Shown piece by piece: positions 34,385-43,761 of a stretch of 64,000 nt of DNA. The position numbers were made by a program, and so were the translations under genes. How positions within the stretch are numbered: the stretch's first letter is position 1; each line of letters begins with the position of its first letter. The stretch spans positions 1 to 64,000 of the forward strand of contig NZ_JAGGKK010000013.1 in NCBI RefSeq assembly GCF_017873675.1, given 5' to 3'. The DNA is from Virgibacillus litoralis. GTDB taxonomy: Bacteria; Bacillota; Bacilli; Bacillales; Amphibacillaceae. The notes beneath the pieces were generated by a model. The model did not search any database. It saw nothing but the letters and a program-made list of their open reading frames with translations, and was not told the origin of the DNA.

Positions 34385-36022
34385 ATGAAAAACATAAAGT
34401 GTGAGTGTGGGCACGTTAATCCAGAGGGTACAGTCCTTTGTGAAGCTTGTGGCAAACCTATAGAGGGTAACCAGCATATTGATGGCAATGATAAAAAGAA
34501 ACTATTAAATATGCGATATGATGGTAGTGCACGTAGGTCGCAAACATATAACAAGTCAATTGTTGATAAAATATGGAATTTCTTTTCTTCTGTGAAAATT
34601 GGGGTATGGTTAATCGTTACAGCCCTGATTGCGTCTGCTATAGGAACTATCTATCCACAGGAAATGTACATACCGGCAGATGCTGTATCAAGGGACCCAT
34701 CTATTTTTTATGAAGACCGATATGGAATAACAGGGCAAATCTATTATCAGTTGGGGTTCCATAATTTATATGGATCTTGGTGGTATATGTTGCTAATCGC
34801 TTTAATTGGTATTTCTTTGGTGATTTGCAGTATTGACAGGTTCGTCCCTTTATATAAAGCATTAAAAATACAAAAAGCTAGACGTCATGCTTCATTTCTA
34901 AGCAGACAGCGGTTATATAGTGAAACAGAACATGTTACCTCAGAAGAAAAGAATAAAATCGTTTCAAGTTTGAAAAAACAACGATATAAAGTTACTGATG
35001 AAAATGGGCATATTTTAGCAGAAAAAGGGCGATTTTCCCGTTGGGGTCCTTACGTAAATCATATAGGCCTTATTATTGTTTTAATTGCCGCATTACTGCG
35101 CTTCACTCCGTTTATGTACCTCGACGATTATGTTTGGGTAAGGGAAGGTGAGCAAACTGTAATTCCAGGAACAAAAGGTGAATATTACATAAAAAATAAA
35201 GACTTTATCCTGGAAACATATGATGAAAACGATGAGCGTTTCCAGAAGGCTATAAAAAAAGAAGGCATGGTTCCTAAAAACTTTCAAACTAATGTAATTG
35301 TTTATAAGGAATCTGGAGAAACAATACCAGGAGAAGAGCCTGAACTTGAGGAAGTTGCAGAAGATGAAATTCGTATGAATCATCCTTTGAAATTTGATGG
35401 GTATACGCTTTACCAAGCTGGATACCAATTAAACGAGTTTACAAGCATGACCTTTAAAGTTCATGAGACAGATGATCCAGAAGAAACATCTCTCGGAAAT
35501 TTCAAAATTGACTTAACGTCACCTAAGCCCGAGTATAAACTGGATAGTGGTTTTAGAGTTGTTGTTGATCAATATTATCCAGATTACTATTTGGATGATG
35601 GAGAACCAAAATCTGAAACAGATTATCCAAGAAATCCAGCATATGTATTTACTGTACATCCCCCTGATGGCAGTGAACCTGAAATGAGTTTTGTAGGAAT
35701 TGGAAAGAATGTTGATGCAACTGGAGAGAATGATTATAAACTGGGAATTCAGGATTTTAAAATGCGTGATGTGAGTGGAATAACTGTCAGACGTGATTAT
35801 ACACTCCCATTATTTATAGTTGGCGCATTGATCTTTATGTTTGGCGTGACACAAGGAATGTATTGGCAGCACCGCAGAATCTGGATACACCCTACAGGGG
35901 AAGGAATTCTAATGGCAGCTCACACCAACAAGAATTGGTTTGGTGTGAAGAAGGATATAGAGAGAATGATTGCGGACACAGATATAAAAATGGTTGACGA
36001 TCAACAAGAATTAGATGATTAA
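34385..36022 (+). CDS. resB: Cytochrome c biogenesis protein ResB
   Basis: Membrane partner of ResC in system II heme delivery to cytochrome c. The 545-residue protein starts with a zinc-ribbon-like segment (CECGHVNPEG then CEACGKP). Membrane helices lie near IGVWLIVTALIASAIGTIY, WYMLLIALIGISLVICSI, HIGLIIVLIAALL and close to the C-terminus, flanking a large extracytoplasmic domain. The ATG at 34385 follows GAGGG. resC starts 30 bases later. Confidence 0.93.
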   Translation: MKNIKCECGHVNPEGTVLCEACGKPIEGNQHIDGNDKKKLLNMRYDGSARRSQTYNKSIVDKIWNFFSSVKIGVWLIVTALIASAIGTIYPQEMYIPADAVSRDPSIFYEDRYGITGQIYYQLGFHNLYGSWWYMLLIALIGISLVICSIDRFVPLYKALKIQKARRHASFLSRQRLYSETEHVTSEEKNKIVSSLKKQRYKVTDENGHILAEKGRFSRWGPYVNHIGLIIVLIAALLRFTPFMYLDDYVWVREGEQTVIPGTKGEYYIKNKDFILETYDENDERFQKAIKKEGMVPKNFQTNVIVYKESGETIPGEEPELEEVAEDEIRMNHPLKFDGYTLYQAGYQLNEFTSMTFKVHETDDPEETSLGNFKIDLTSPKPEYKLDSGFRVVVDQYYPDYYLDDGEPKSETDYPRNPAYVFTVHPPDGSEPEMSFVGIGKNVDATGENDYKLGIQDFKMRDVSGITVRRDYTLPLFIVGALIFMFGVTQGMYWQHRRIWIHPTGEGILMAAHTNKNWFGVKKDIERMIADTDIKMVDDQQELDD

Positions 36023-36052
36023 TAAACGCTATATGAATCAAGGAGGATATAA

Positions 36053-37246
36053 ATGGATTTTTTAAGTATAAGTAGTACGATGCTATATACAGCTTTTATC
36101 CTGTATTTGATCGCTACGTTTTTCTTTGGCGCAACAATTAAAGAAAAAAAGTCGGACAAGAGTAAAGGAATAGCCGGAAAGATTGCAATTTCCATAACCA
36201 TTGCCGGCTTTTTAGCGCAAATTGTTTATTTTATAACAAGATGGATAGCAAGTGCCCATGCCCCTGTAAGTAATTTGTTTGAATTTATGACGTTTTTCGG
36301 TATGGGGTTAGTGTTTGCTTTTATTATCATCTATTTTATTTACAAACTTAATATTTTGGGATTGTTTGCATTACCAATAGCAATGATAATAATTGCCTAT
36401 GCGAGTATGTTTCCAACCGAGATTGCGCCCCTTGTACCTTCGTTGCAAAGTCACTGGCTATATATTCATGTAACAACAGTGTCACTTGGAGAGGCAATTC
36501 TATCGATAAGTTTTGTAACAGGGCTGATTTATTTGATCAGACAAGTTGACCAATCAGTTAGAAGTAAACGTACTACATGGTTAGAAATCGTTTTATTTTC
36601 CTTAATTGTTTTTATTGGTTTCAGTGTAATTACTGTAGCATTTAACTTATCAGGGTATAGTGCTCAGTTTGAATATACTGTAAACAATAGTAATAATACA
36701 ATTACCACCGATTATCACTTGCCACCGATTGCCGGCCCTAACGACGGTGAACTAATAACAGGCGATAAAATGAGTCCATTATTTGACGCACCGGAATGGA
36801 TGCGTGGTGTTGACGCAGCAAGGAAGTTTAATACAATTATATGGTCAGTTTTGTCAGGACTAGTTTTATATGGATTGATCAGATTAATCTTGCGTAAAAG
36901 AATTGGAGCAGCGATTCAACCATTACTTAAGAAAGTGAAACCAGATCTATTAGACGAAGTTTCTTATCGTGCGGTAGCAATTGGTTTTCCTGTTTTCACC
37001 CTTGGCGGAATAATATTTGCTTCTATTTGGGCTCAAATCGCATGGGACCGCTTTTGGGGATGGGATCCAAAAGAAGTATGGGCATTAGTAACCTGGTTCT
37101 TTTATGCAGCATTTTTACATTTGAGATTATCACGTGGCTGGCATGGTGAAAAATCTGCTTGGCTTGCGGTTGGCGGATTCGCTATTATTATGTTTAATCT
37201 GCTTGCTGTAAATCTGATTTTAGCTGGTCTTCACTCATACGCTTAA
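36053..37246 (+). CDS. resC: Cytochrome c biogenesis protein ResC (CcsA)
   Basis: Heme-handling membrane protein of system II. The 397 residues contain eight or so hydrophobic helices and the tryptophan-rich WWD-type motif [18 protein letters not shown]. Conserved histidines lie in [11 protein letters not shown] and in GLHSYA. AGGAGG precedes the ATG. It follows resB and precedes the regulators resD and resE after 65 bases, where TTGACA suggests an additional internal promoter. Confidence 0.94.
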   Translation: MDFLSISSTMLYTAFILYLIATFFFGATIKEKKSDKSKGIAGKIAISITIAGFLAQIVYFITRWIASAHAPVSNLFEFMTFFGMGLVFAFIIIYFIYKLNILGLFALPIAMIIIAYASMFPTEIAPLVPSLQSHWLYIHVTTVSLGEAILSISFVTGLIYLIRQVDQSVRSKRTTWLEIVLFSLIVFIGFSVITVAFNLSGYSAQFEYTVNNSNNTITTDYHLPPIAGPNDGELITGDKMSPLFDAPEWMRGVDAARKFNTIIWSVLSGLVLYGLIRLILRKRIGAAIQPLLKKVKPDLLDEVSYRAVAIGFPVFTLGGIIFASIWAQIAWDRFWGWDPKEVWALVTWFFYAAFLHLRLSRGWHGEKSAWLAVGGFAIIMFNLLAVNLILAGLHSYA

Positions 37247-37311
37247 TGGATTGACAGGTTTTGTTTTTTAAAAATTATTTTCGACCGAAATAATAATAAG
37301 GGGGAGCTTTC

Positions 37312-38028
37312 ATGGAATCAAATTCTAAAGTGTTAGTTGTAGACGATGAGGAAAGAATTCGACGTTTAATAAAAATGTACTTGGAAAAAGAGGACTTCAT
37401 TGTTGAAGAAGCAGAAAATGGTACTGAAGCATTGGAGCTTGCTCTTCAAAATGATTATGATGTCATCCTATTAGATATTATGATGCCGGAAATGGATGGT
37501 ATTGAAGTTACCGAACAATTACGAAAAGAGAAGGCAACTCCTATTATTATGCTTACTGCAAAAGGAGAGGAAGCAAATCGGGTGCAAGGGTTTGAAGTGG
37601 GCACCGATGATTACATTGTAAAACCGTTCAGTCCAAGAGAAGTAGTTCTACGTGTGAAAGCATTGCTGCGTAGAGTTTCGAATACTACCTTTAATGAAGC
37701 GAATACACCGACCAAAAATTTAATCGTTTTTCCTCATATGACTATAGATCATGATGCTCACCGGGTTACGGCAGATGGAACAGAGGTTAGTCTAACCCCT
37801 AAAGAATATGAGTTGTTATGTTTCTTAGCTAAGTCTCCAGATAAAGTATTTTCACGTGAACTTCTATTAAAAGAAGTTTGGCAATATGAGTTCTTCGGAG
37901 ACCTTCGTACAGTAGATACACACGTAAAACGGCTGCGTGAGAAGTTAAATAACGTATCCAAAGAAGCTGCCAAGATGATTGTTACTGTCTGGGGCGTGGG
38001 ATATAAATTTGAGGTAGATGATGTATAA
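37312..38028 (+). CDS. resD: Response regulator ResD
   Basis: OmpR-type activator of aerobic and anaerobic respiration genes. The 238 residues have the receiver domain with phospho-acceptor Asp55 in LLDIMMPEMDG, the Lys in YIVKPFSP, and a C-terminal winged helix with DLRTVDTHVKRLREKL. GGGGGAG precedes the ATG. The stop overlaps the resE ATG by one base (TAATG). Confidence 0.96.
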   Translation: MESNSKVLVVDDEERIRRLIKMYLEKEDFIVEEAENGTEALELALQNDYDVILLDIMMPEMDGIEVTEQLRKEKATPIIMLTAKGEEANRVQGFEVGTDDYIVKPFSPREVVLRVKALLRRVSNTTFNEANTPTKNLIVFPHMTIDHDAHRVTADGTEVSLTPKEYELLCFLAKSPDKVFSRELLLKEVWQYEFFGDLRTVDTHVKRLREKLNNVSKEAAKMIVTVWGVGYKFEVDDV

Positions 38029-39794
38029 TGATGTTTTGGCGTAGTGTTGTAGGAAAGCTAGCAATAACGATATTATTGCTAGTTTCTTTTGTATTATTTA
38101 TATTAACCGTTTTACTTTTGGAGTTCTTTGAGAATTTTCATGTTGATGAAGCAGAAAAAGATATGATGCAGACAGCAACAAAGGTTTCAATAATGGTAGA
38201 GCAATATGATAACCAGGAATTAGCTTTGGAGACCGCAGAACGTGTAAAGGATCCAGCAAGCCGTTTAGCGATCATCTATGAAGATGGTACATCTTGGGTA
38301 TCGCAATCTATTGATAACGACCTTGGTAAACTCGATACTCAATGGCTGAAAAAGGAAAATGAATTAATGGAAGTTATTACTAATGGTGAAAATATAAAAA
38401 AACAAATTTTACTACCTGATGGTAATACAGAAGTAATGATCGTAGGTACTCCGGTTAGCCAAAACGGAGCAGTTTTTGTCTACCAATCACTTGATATCGT
38501 AAATCAGACGAAAGCTGAAACGACTAAAATCATCTTTCTTGCTGCTGGAATAGCTATAATTTTAACAACTATTTTTGCTTTTTTCCTTTCTACTAGAATA
38601 ACGTCACCACTAATAAAAATGCGGGAAGCAGCATTTGATCTTACAAGAGGAGAATTTAACACAAAAGTGCCTATTTTAACTCACGATGAAATTGGTGAGC
38701 TTGCAATGGCGTTTAATCGAATGGGCAGACAGTTGAAATTCCACATTAATGCGTTAAGACAGGAAAAAGAACAGCTTTCAAGTATCGTAAGTTCCATGGC
38801 AGATGGTGTGATTACATTTAACCGAAATAGTGATATGCTTGTAACAAACCCGCCTGCAGAGAGATTTATTGAGAATTTATATTACGAAAATGATATGGAA
38901 ATGTCTGACAACAATAATAAAGCACCGATACCTTTAGATGAAATTTTAAAGAATGTCATCCAGGATGAAGAAGAAGCAGTACATGAAATTAATTTACAAG
39001 GACGTACATGGGTAATGATAATGACACCTTTATATGATCAGACCTATGTACGTGGAGCGGTGGCTGTTATTCGTGATATGACAGAGGAACGTCGGTTAGA
39101 TAAGTTGCGAAAAGACTTTATCGCAAATGTTTCCCATGAACTGAGAACACCTATTTCCATGTTACAAGGCTATAGTGAAGCAATTGTTGACGACGTGGCA
39201 GAAAGTAGAGAAGATAAAAATGAGCTTGCACAAATTATCCACGATGAATCTTTAAGAATGGGTCGACTAGTGAACGAACTATTAGATTTAGCACGGATGG
39301 AAGCAGGCCATATACAGTTAAATAAAGAGAATGTTGACGCCGAAAAATTTGTTGAACGAATTTTGAAGAAATTTAAAGGGTTGGCGGATGAAAATGATGT
39401 TGAATTAAATCTTATTAAGTATATTTACACTGATCAAATATACATTGATCAAGATCGGGTGGAGCAGGTTTTAACAAACTTAATAGATAATGCAATTAGA
39501 CATACCAATGAAAACGGACAAGTAAATGTTGTTATTGAAAGTAATGCAACTGATTTTAATGTTTCGGTAACTGATAATGGAAGTGGTATTCCTGAAGATG
39601 ATCTACCATTTGTATTTGAACGTTTTTATAAAGCTGACAAATCACGAACAAAAAACAGTAAGAAAAGGGGCACAGGACTAGGGCTCTCGATTGCAAAAAA
39701 TATTGTAGAAGCTCATTATGGCACAATTACTGTGAACAGCAAAGTTAATGATGGAACCACATTTGCATTTAAACTACCTTTACAAGAGAAGTAA
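38028..39794 (+). CDS. resE: Sensor histidine kinase ResE
   Basis: Membrane kinase that phosphorylates ResD in response to redox or oxygen limitation. The 588 residues show two membrane helices (about 10-30 and 166-186) around an extracytoplasmic sensor domain, then HAMP (STRITSPLIKMREAA), a PAS-like domain, the HisKA box FIANVSHELRTPISM with the phospho-His, and ATPase boxes NLIDNAIRHT, DNGSGIPED and GTGLGLSIAK. GAGGT is within the end of resD. A cobalamin riboswitch follows the stop closely. Confidence 0.95.
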   Translation: MMFWRSVVGKLAITILLLVSFVLFILTVLLLEFFENFHVDEAEKDMMQTATKVSIMVEQYDNQELALETAERVKDPASRLAIIYEDGTSWVSQSIDNDLGKLDTQWLKKENELMEVITNGENIKKQILLPDGNTEVMIVGTPVSQNGAVFVYQSLDIVNQTKAETTKIIFLAAGIAIILTTIFAFFLSTRITSPLIKMREAAFDLTRGEFNTKVPILTHDEIGELAMAFNRMGRQLKFHINALRQEKEQLSSIVSSMADGVITFNRNSDMLVTNPPAERFIENLYYENDMEMSDNNNKAPIPLDEILKNVIQDEEEAVHEINLQGRTWVMIMTPLYDQTYVRGAVAVIRDMTEERRLDKLRKDFIANVSHELRTPISMLQGYSEAIVDDVAESREDKNELAQIIHDESLRMGRLVNELLDLARMEAGHIQLNKENVDAEKFVERILKKFKGLADENDVELNLIKYIYTDQIYIDQDRVEQVLTNLIDNAIRHTNENGQVNVVIESNATDFNVSVTDNGSGIPEDDLPFVFERFYKADKSRTKNSKKRGTGLGLSIAKNIVEAHYGTITVNSKVNDGTTFAFKLPLQEK

Positions 39795-39830
39795 ATATGA
39801 TATGATATTATAGAATTGAATTATAATATA

Positions 39831-40018
39831 GAGTTTGGTGTTATTACTTAATAGGGAATCCTGTGAAAAACAGGAACTGTCCTCGCAACTGTATGTGATA
39901 TACGAAATAAGTGTAATCCACTGTATGATTCGTCATATGGGAAGGACTTATAGTAGGTGAAAATCACAAGTCAGTAGACCTGCCAATTCTCTAACGTTTC
40001 AAAGCTTCGAGGATGTGA
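39831..40018 (+). ncRNA. Cobalamin (B12) riboswitch
   Basis: The leader has the class I cobalamin aptamer signature in order: GGTGTTATTACTTAATAGGG, then AATCCTGTGAAA, ACAGGAACTGTCCTCGCAAC, GGGAAGGACT and the B12 box AGTCAGTAGACCTGCC at 39969-39984. A TATAAT at 39822 could be its -10. About 50 bases later comes an intrinsic terminator, so binding of adenosylcobalamin is expected to end transcription before the downstream lipoprotein gene. Aptamer borders are approximate. Confidence 0.93.
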
Positions 40019-40069
40019 GCGATTGGGACAACCGAGTACATTGTTTTATGTATCGATTGTCTATTTCAG

Positions 40070-40098
40070 CTAACCCTTTAGAAGGGTTAGTTTTTTTT
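40070..40098 (+). terminator. Riboswitch expression-platform terminator
   Basis: CTAACCCTT and AAGGGTTAG form a perfect 9-base stem with a TAG loop, followed by eight T residues. It lies between the aptamer and the lipoprotein start. Confidence 0.9.
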
Positions 40099-40196
40099 AT
40101 AGGCTTTTATTGATTGATACTTAGAAGTTAAACGATGCCTTGGTTTCCAACGCCCAATTCTCCTCAATACAAAAACAGAACTGGAGGAATGGGAAG

Positions 40197-40634
40197 ATGA
40201 ACAAATTATTTTTACGTGTTGCATCATTGCTGATTGTTATGGGGTTATTGATCGGATGTGGTGCTGAAGAACAAAAACAGGGTCAGACAAATAGTCAAGA
40301 AGAGAAGAACTCAGCAAGTGAGAACGCAGAGGAACAAAGTGAGGAAAAGGTTCAGATTACAATATCTAAAGATAAAGGTTCTGAATATATTAATGAAAAA
40401 GAGGTTGCTGTTAAGGAAGGGGCAACACTTATGGAAGTTATGGAAGAGAACTTTCAACTGGAAACTGATTTTGATAATGGCTTTATAACTTCAATTGATG
40501 GTGTTGCACCTAAAGATGGCGAGCAAAAATCTTGGATGTTTACAGTAAATGGTGAGATGCCTAAAGTCGGTGCTAAAGAATATAAGCTTTCTCCTGGTGA
40601 CAAAGTAACTTTTGATCTGCAAGCTTGGGAATGA
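40197..40634 (+). CDS. DUF4430 lipoprotein, predicted cobalamin-uptake component
   Basis: A 145-residue lipoprotein. The signal peptide ends in the lipobox LIGC with Cys21 as lipidation site, followed by a low-complexity Gln/Glu/Ser linker (about 24-50). The C-terminal domain (about 52-145) matches the DUF4430 type, related to the C-terminal domain of transcobalamin and intrinsic factor: SYINEKEVAVKEGATLMEVM and SWMFTVNGE. The ATG at 40197 has GGAGG 9 bases upstream. The cobalamin riboswitch upstream and the ECF membrane protein 5 bases downstream support B12 or precursor capture at the cell surface; this is inference. Confidence 0.82.
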   Translation: MNKLFLRVASLLIVMGLLIGCGAEEQKQGQTNSQEEKNSASENAEEQSEEKVQITISKDKGSEYINEKEVAVKEGATLMEVMEENFQLETDFDNGFITSIDGVAPKDGEQKSWMFTVNGEMPKVGAKEYKLSPGDKVTFDLQAWE

Positions 40635-40639
40635 CTTAA

Positions 40640-41155
40640 TTGAATACTTATAAAATTACGTTACTTGCATTGCTTGCAGCACTAGCTGTTGTCGGACGCT
40701 TCGCCTTTGCATTTCTACCCAATGTCCAGCCGGTAACATCGTTAATAATTGTCTGTGGTTTATTATTAGGACCAATAGCAGCTGTTTTATTAGCTATATT
40801 AACAACGTTCCTGTCTAATATGATTTTAGGAATGGGGATATGGACGATTTGGCAAGTGGTTGCCTGGGCATTAATTGGATTATTAAGTGGGGTATTAGGA
40901 AAATACCCTCGTAAGATTCCAGGATTAATATTGATAATATTTGCGGTAATTAGTGGCTATTTATACGGGTTTATTATTTCTCTAACGACATTTTCCGTTA
41001 CTGGAAAATTTCTTCCTTATTATCTGGCAGGATTACCATTTGATACATATCATGCAATTGGAAATGGCGTATTTATGGTTCTGTTATATCCGATAATTGC
41101 GCACTTTTTTAGAAATTATGCCAAAAAACATTTCAATTTGCCAAATACCAACTGA
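40640..41155 (+). CDS. ECF transporter S component, predicted for cobalamin
   Basis: Substrate-binding membrane subunit of an energy-coupling-factor importer. The 171 residues have six hydrophobic segments (ITLLALLAALAVVGRFAFAFL onward), a conserved alanine- and glycine-rich first helix and GIWTIWQVVAWALIGLLSG. It lacks ATPase and T subunits nearby, so it should use a shared EcfAAT module encoded elsewhere. The start is a TTG 5 bases after the lipoprotein stop, with GGGAATGA as ribosome binding site. Substrate is inferred from the riboswitch. Confidence 0.85.
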   Translation: MNTYKITLLALLAALAVVGRFAFAFLPNVQPVTSLIIVCGLLLGPIAAVLLAILTTFLSNMILGMGIWTIWQVVAWALIGLLSGVLGKYPRKIPGLILIIFAVISGYLYGFIISLTTFSVTGKFLPYYLAGLPFDTYHAIGNGVFMVLLYPIIAHFFRNYAKKHFNLPNTN

Positions 41156-41172
41156 ATTAGGTTGGTATTTTT
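41143..41172 (+). terminator. Intrinsic terminator of the B12 uptake operon
   Basis: AAATACCAAC and GTTGGTATTT form a 10-base stem with an 8-base loop, followed by TT and a T-rich tract. It overlaps the end of the ECF gene. Confidence 0.82.
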
Positions 41173-41199
41173 GCGTTTTTCTAATATAGTATAATAAGT

Positions 41200-41226
41200 T
41201 GTAACTTTCCTGTGGTAATAAACGAC
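41200..41226 (+). promoter_or_regulatory. Sigma-X autoregulatory promoter
   Basis: TGTAACTTT from 41200 and CGAC at 41223-41226 are 17 bases apart (measured from TGTAAC). This matches the ECF sigma-X promoter pattern TGTAAC and CGAC, and is similar to what I recall of the promoter of B. subtilis sigX itself. It lies 24 bases upstream of the sigX ATG. Confidence 0.8.
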
Positions 41227-41250
41227 TATGTAAATGAACGGAGGATCTTT

Positions 41251-41775
41251 ATGAAAGCCGTTTTTGAGAAATTTTATGATAACTATCATCATGATTTATA
41301 CCAATTTATCTTTTATATGGTAAAGGATAAAGAAACTTGTGAAGACCTCGTTCAGGAAGTATATATTAAAGTCTTAAAATCCTACAATTCTTTTAAGGGA
41401 GACAGTACTGAGAAGACTTGGCTATTCTCAATTGCACGGCACATAACAATCGATTACTTTCGCTCTCAGAAGAGGAAACGAAATCGTATAATGGAATACT
41501 TTGACTGGAGTGAAAAAGGGCAATTAATTCAGGATCAGAAGCTGCTCCCTGATGAGATTGCTATGCAAAATGAACAGATGAAAGATGTTTATCGCTATTT
41601 GGATAAATGCACACCAGATCAAAGAAGTGTTCTAATATTACGGTACATACAATCATTTTCTATTCAGGAGACAGCAGACATCTTAAATTTCAGTGTTAGC
41701 AAAGTGAAGACGACACAGCATCGTGGACTGAAGACATTGAAGAAATACATAAGTGAAGGAGGAGATGTATTGTGA
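41251..41775 (+). CDS. sigX: RNA polymerase ECF sigma factor SigX
   Basis: Extracytoplasmic-function sigma factor involved in cell-envelope modification and resistance to cationic peptides. The 174 residues show region 2 (CEDLVQEVYIKVLKSYNSF, TWLFSIARHITIDYFRSQKRK) and region 4 (PDQRSVLILRYIQSFSIQETADILNFSVSKVKTTQHRGLKTLK). The ATG at 41251 follows GGAGG; an in-frame ATG at 41212 would lie inside the promoter. As in B. subtilis it lies just after resE (here with the B12 genes between) and is coupled to rsiX by a 4-base overlap. Confidence 0.93.
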   Translation: MKAVFEKFYDNYHHDLYQFIFYMVKDKETCEDLVQEVYIKVLKSYNSFKGDSTEKTWLFSIARHITIDYFRSQKRKRNRIMEYFDWSEKGQLIQDQKLLPDEIAMQNEQMKDVYRYLDKCTPDQRSVLILRYIQSFSIQETADILNFSVSKVKTTQHRGLKTLKKYISEGGDVL

Positions 41776-42962
41776 AAACTTTCGACAACAACGAAAAACA
41801 GATTAAAGAATTGTTAGAACAGATGCCTGAAATGGAAGACAGTTTGGACAAAGATTTACTATATCAGCGCATCTCCTCCGAACTTAATAATGAAATACGA
41901 CCTAAAAAAAATAATAAAAAGTTGGTACTTATCCCTATTTTCAGTACAGTTATGGTACTGTTGCTGTTAGCCCTTATAATACCTTCGATGATGAATAATA
42001 CGATGTATCAGAGTAATAGTGAAAATAGTTCTGCTGATAAAGCAATGGATAATTCCGCCTCTAACGAAAGTATGGATGGTGGTAACGAGTCAAGTGAATT
42101 AAAAAGGCAGGAAGATAATGCATCATCTGCTGAAAGTGAATCAAGCGTTACGATGATGGAAACTGGGATACAATCTCACGTTATCCATACTACGGATGAC
42201 AGTACTACGATAATACATGGTGCTCTTGCCGATCGACAGGCAAAGTATATTATCCCTTTAGCTTTTGCAGTGCCCAAAACAGAAAATGCCGGAAAGTATT
42301 ATAATAAGTTAAGTTCATATCTGAAGGAGACAACATGGGGTGTTAGTGACTATATGTTTTCGGGTGCAATATTCCAATTGGATGAACAAAATAGTCAAGT
42401 TCATGTGGAACTGCCTAAAGATTTTTCTGTAACATCAAGTAGTCAGGCGAGTATGTTTATAGGTATACTGACAACTATGTTTACTCCTAATAAAATTAAT
42501 AAAGCTGTCTTTGGTAAGCAAGTAAATCTTGGTCCGATAGGTAAGGTGAAGGAATTATCGCTAAAATCTTCTAATGTAATTTATAAACGATATCAATTGT
42601 CTGAAGATAAACGTGTATTTTTTGCAAGAATACCAATGGAAGACCAAGTAGATATCGAAACGGCGTTTTCCGAAATGAAAAAGGACGAAGAATCATATAA
42701 TGTCTATCACTCCATACCGAAAAATATTAATTTTTCTTTGAAGGATGAAGGTAATTTACTTCAACTAAATTTCGCCGATAAAAAAATGGCTACCAATAAC
42801 CAGGAAACCGTAACGATGATAGAAGCTATTCTAATGACTGCGAAAAGCTATGGTTATCAGGAAGTCCTATTTACAAATTCTTCAGACGAAACAATAGGGC
42901 CATATAATTTATCTGAGCCAATTAAAGTTCCAAAAGGAGTAAATCCAGTTAAAATTGATTGA
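41772..42962 (+). CDS. rsiX: Anti-sigma-X factor RsiX
   Basis: Membrane-anchored inhibitor of SigX. The 396 residues have a cytosolic N-terminal domain of about 55 residues, a single helix near 57-75 (LVLIPIFSTVMVLLLLALII), a low-complexity Ser/Asn/Glu linker (about 80-130) and a large extracytoplasmic domain. The start is a GTG overlapping the sigX stop (GTGA), after AAGGAGGAG. Similarity to B. subtilis RsiX is judged from position, size and topology. A strong terminator follows. Confidence 0.88.
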   Translation: MKTFDNNEKQIKELLEQMPEMEDSLDKDLLYQRISSELNNEIRPKKNNKKLVLIPIFSTVMVLLLLALIIPSMMNNTMYQSNSENSSADKAMDNSASNESMDGGNESSELKRQEDNASSAESESSVTMMETGIQSHVIHTTDDSTTIIHGALADRQAKYIIPLAFAVPKTENAGKYYNKLSSYLKETTWGVSDYMFSGAIFQLDEQNSQVHVELPKDFSVTSSSQASMFIGILTTMFTPNKINKAVFGKQVNLGPIGKVKELSLKSSNVIYKRYQLSEDKRVFFARIPMEDQVDIETAFSEMKKDEESYNVYHSIPKNINFSLKDEGNLLQLNFADKKMATNNQETVTMIEAILMTAKSYGYQEVLFTNSSDETIGPYNLSEPIKVPKGVNPVKID

Positions 42963-43011
42963 GTCAAAACGTTCTGGGAGAGGTATTCTGTCAGAACGCT
43001 TTGACTTTTTT
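42962..43011 (+). terminator. Intrinsic terminator of sigX-rsiX
   Basis: AGTCAAAACGTTCTG and CAGAACGCTTTGACT pair over 15 bases with one mismatch, followed by TTTTT. It begins at the rsiX stop codon. Confidence 0.85.
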
Positions 43012-43066
43012 AACAATGGGAATTATCATATAATTTATAAGAGTTAATTTTTTAGGGATGATTTCA

Positions 43067-43330
43067 ATGGACCAAGAAACAATTATCGATAGAGTATCGA
43101 CAAAAGTAAAACTGATACGGGTGGAGAAAAATTATACACAAGATCAAATGGCAACTGTATTGGGAATATCAAAGAAGTCGTTAGTTCAGATTGAGAAACG
43201 GCGAAACAATGCTAATTGGACTACGACGGTAGCGTTGTGTGCACTTTTTCGCGACAGTGAAGTAATACAGCAAACTGTAGGATATGATGTACTAACAATT
43301 CTTGAAACAGCAGCACATAAAGAAAACTAA
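43067..43330 (+). CDS. XRE-family helix-turn-helix regulator
   Basis: An 87-residue DNA-binding protein. The helix-turn-helix spans about residues 12-60: VKLIRVEKNYTQDQMATVLG, ISKKSLVQIEKRR. The C-terminal ~25 residues may mediate dimerisation (VIQQTVGYDVLTILE). No second domain. The ATG at 43067 is preferred, with AGGGATGAT upstream. It stands alone between rsiX and the convergent fer gene; neither neighbour suggests a target. Not a gene I recognise by symbol. Confidence 0.8.
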   Translation: MDQETIIDRVSTKVKLIRVEKNYTQDQMATVLGISKKSLVQIEKRRNNANWTTTVALCALFRDSEVIQQTVGYDVLTILETAAHKEN

Positions 43331-43353
43331 TCCACTATAATAGGAGCTAAATG

Positions 43354-43611
<258 letters not shown>

Positions 43612-43761
43612 TTAACCTCCAGTTAGTTTACAGAAAAAGTCTTGTATAAACTATTGTAAGACTGATATTTATACATTTCAACTGCTATAATACATGTTAT
43701 TATTAATGAGGAAGGAATCTCTGATAATCGACACAAATTATTCAAAAAGGAGTTTAGAACA

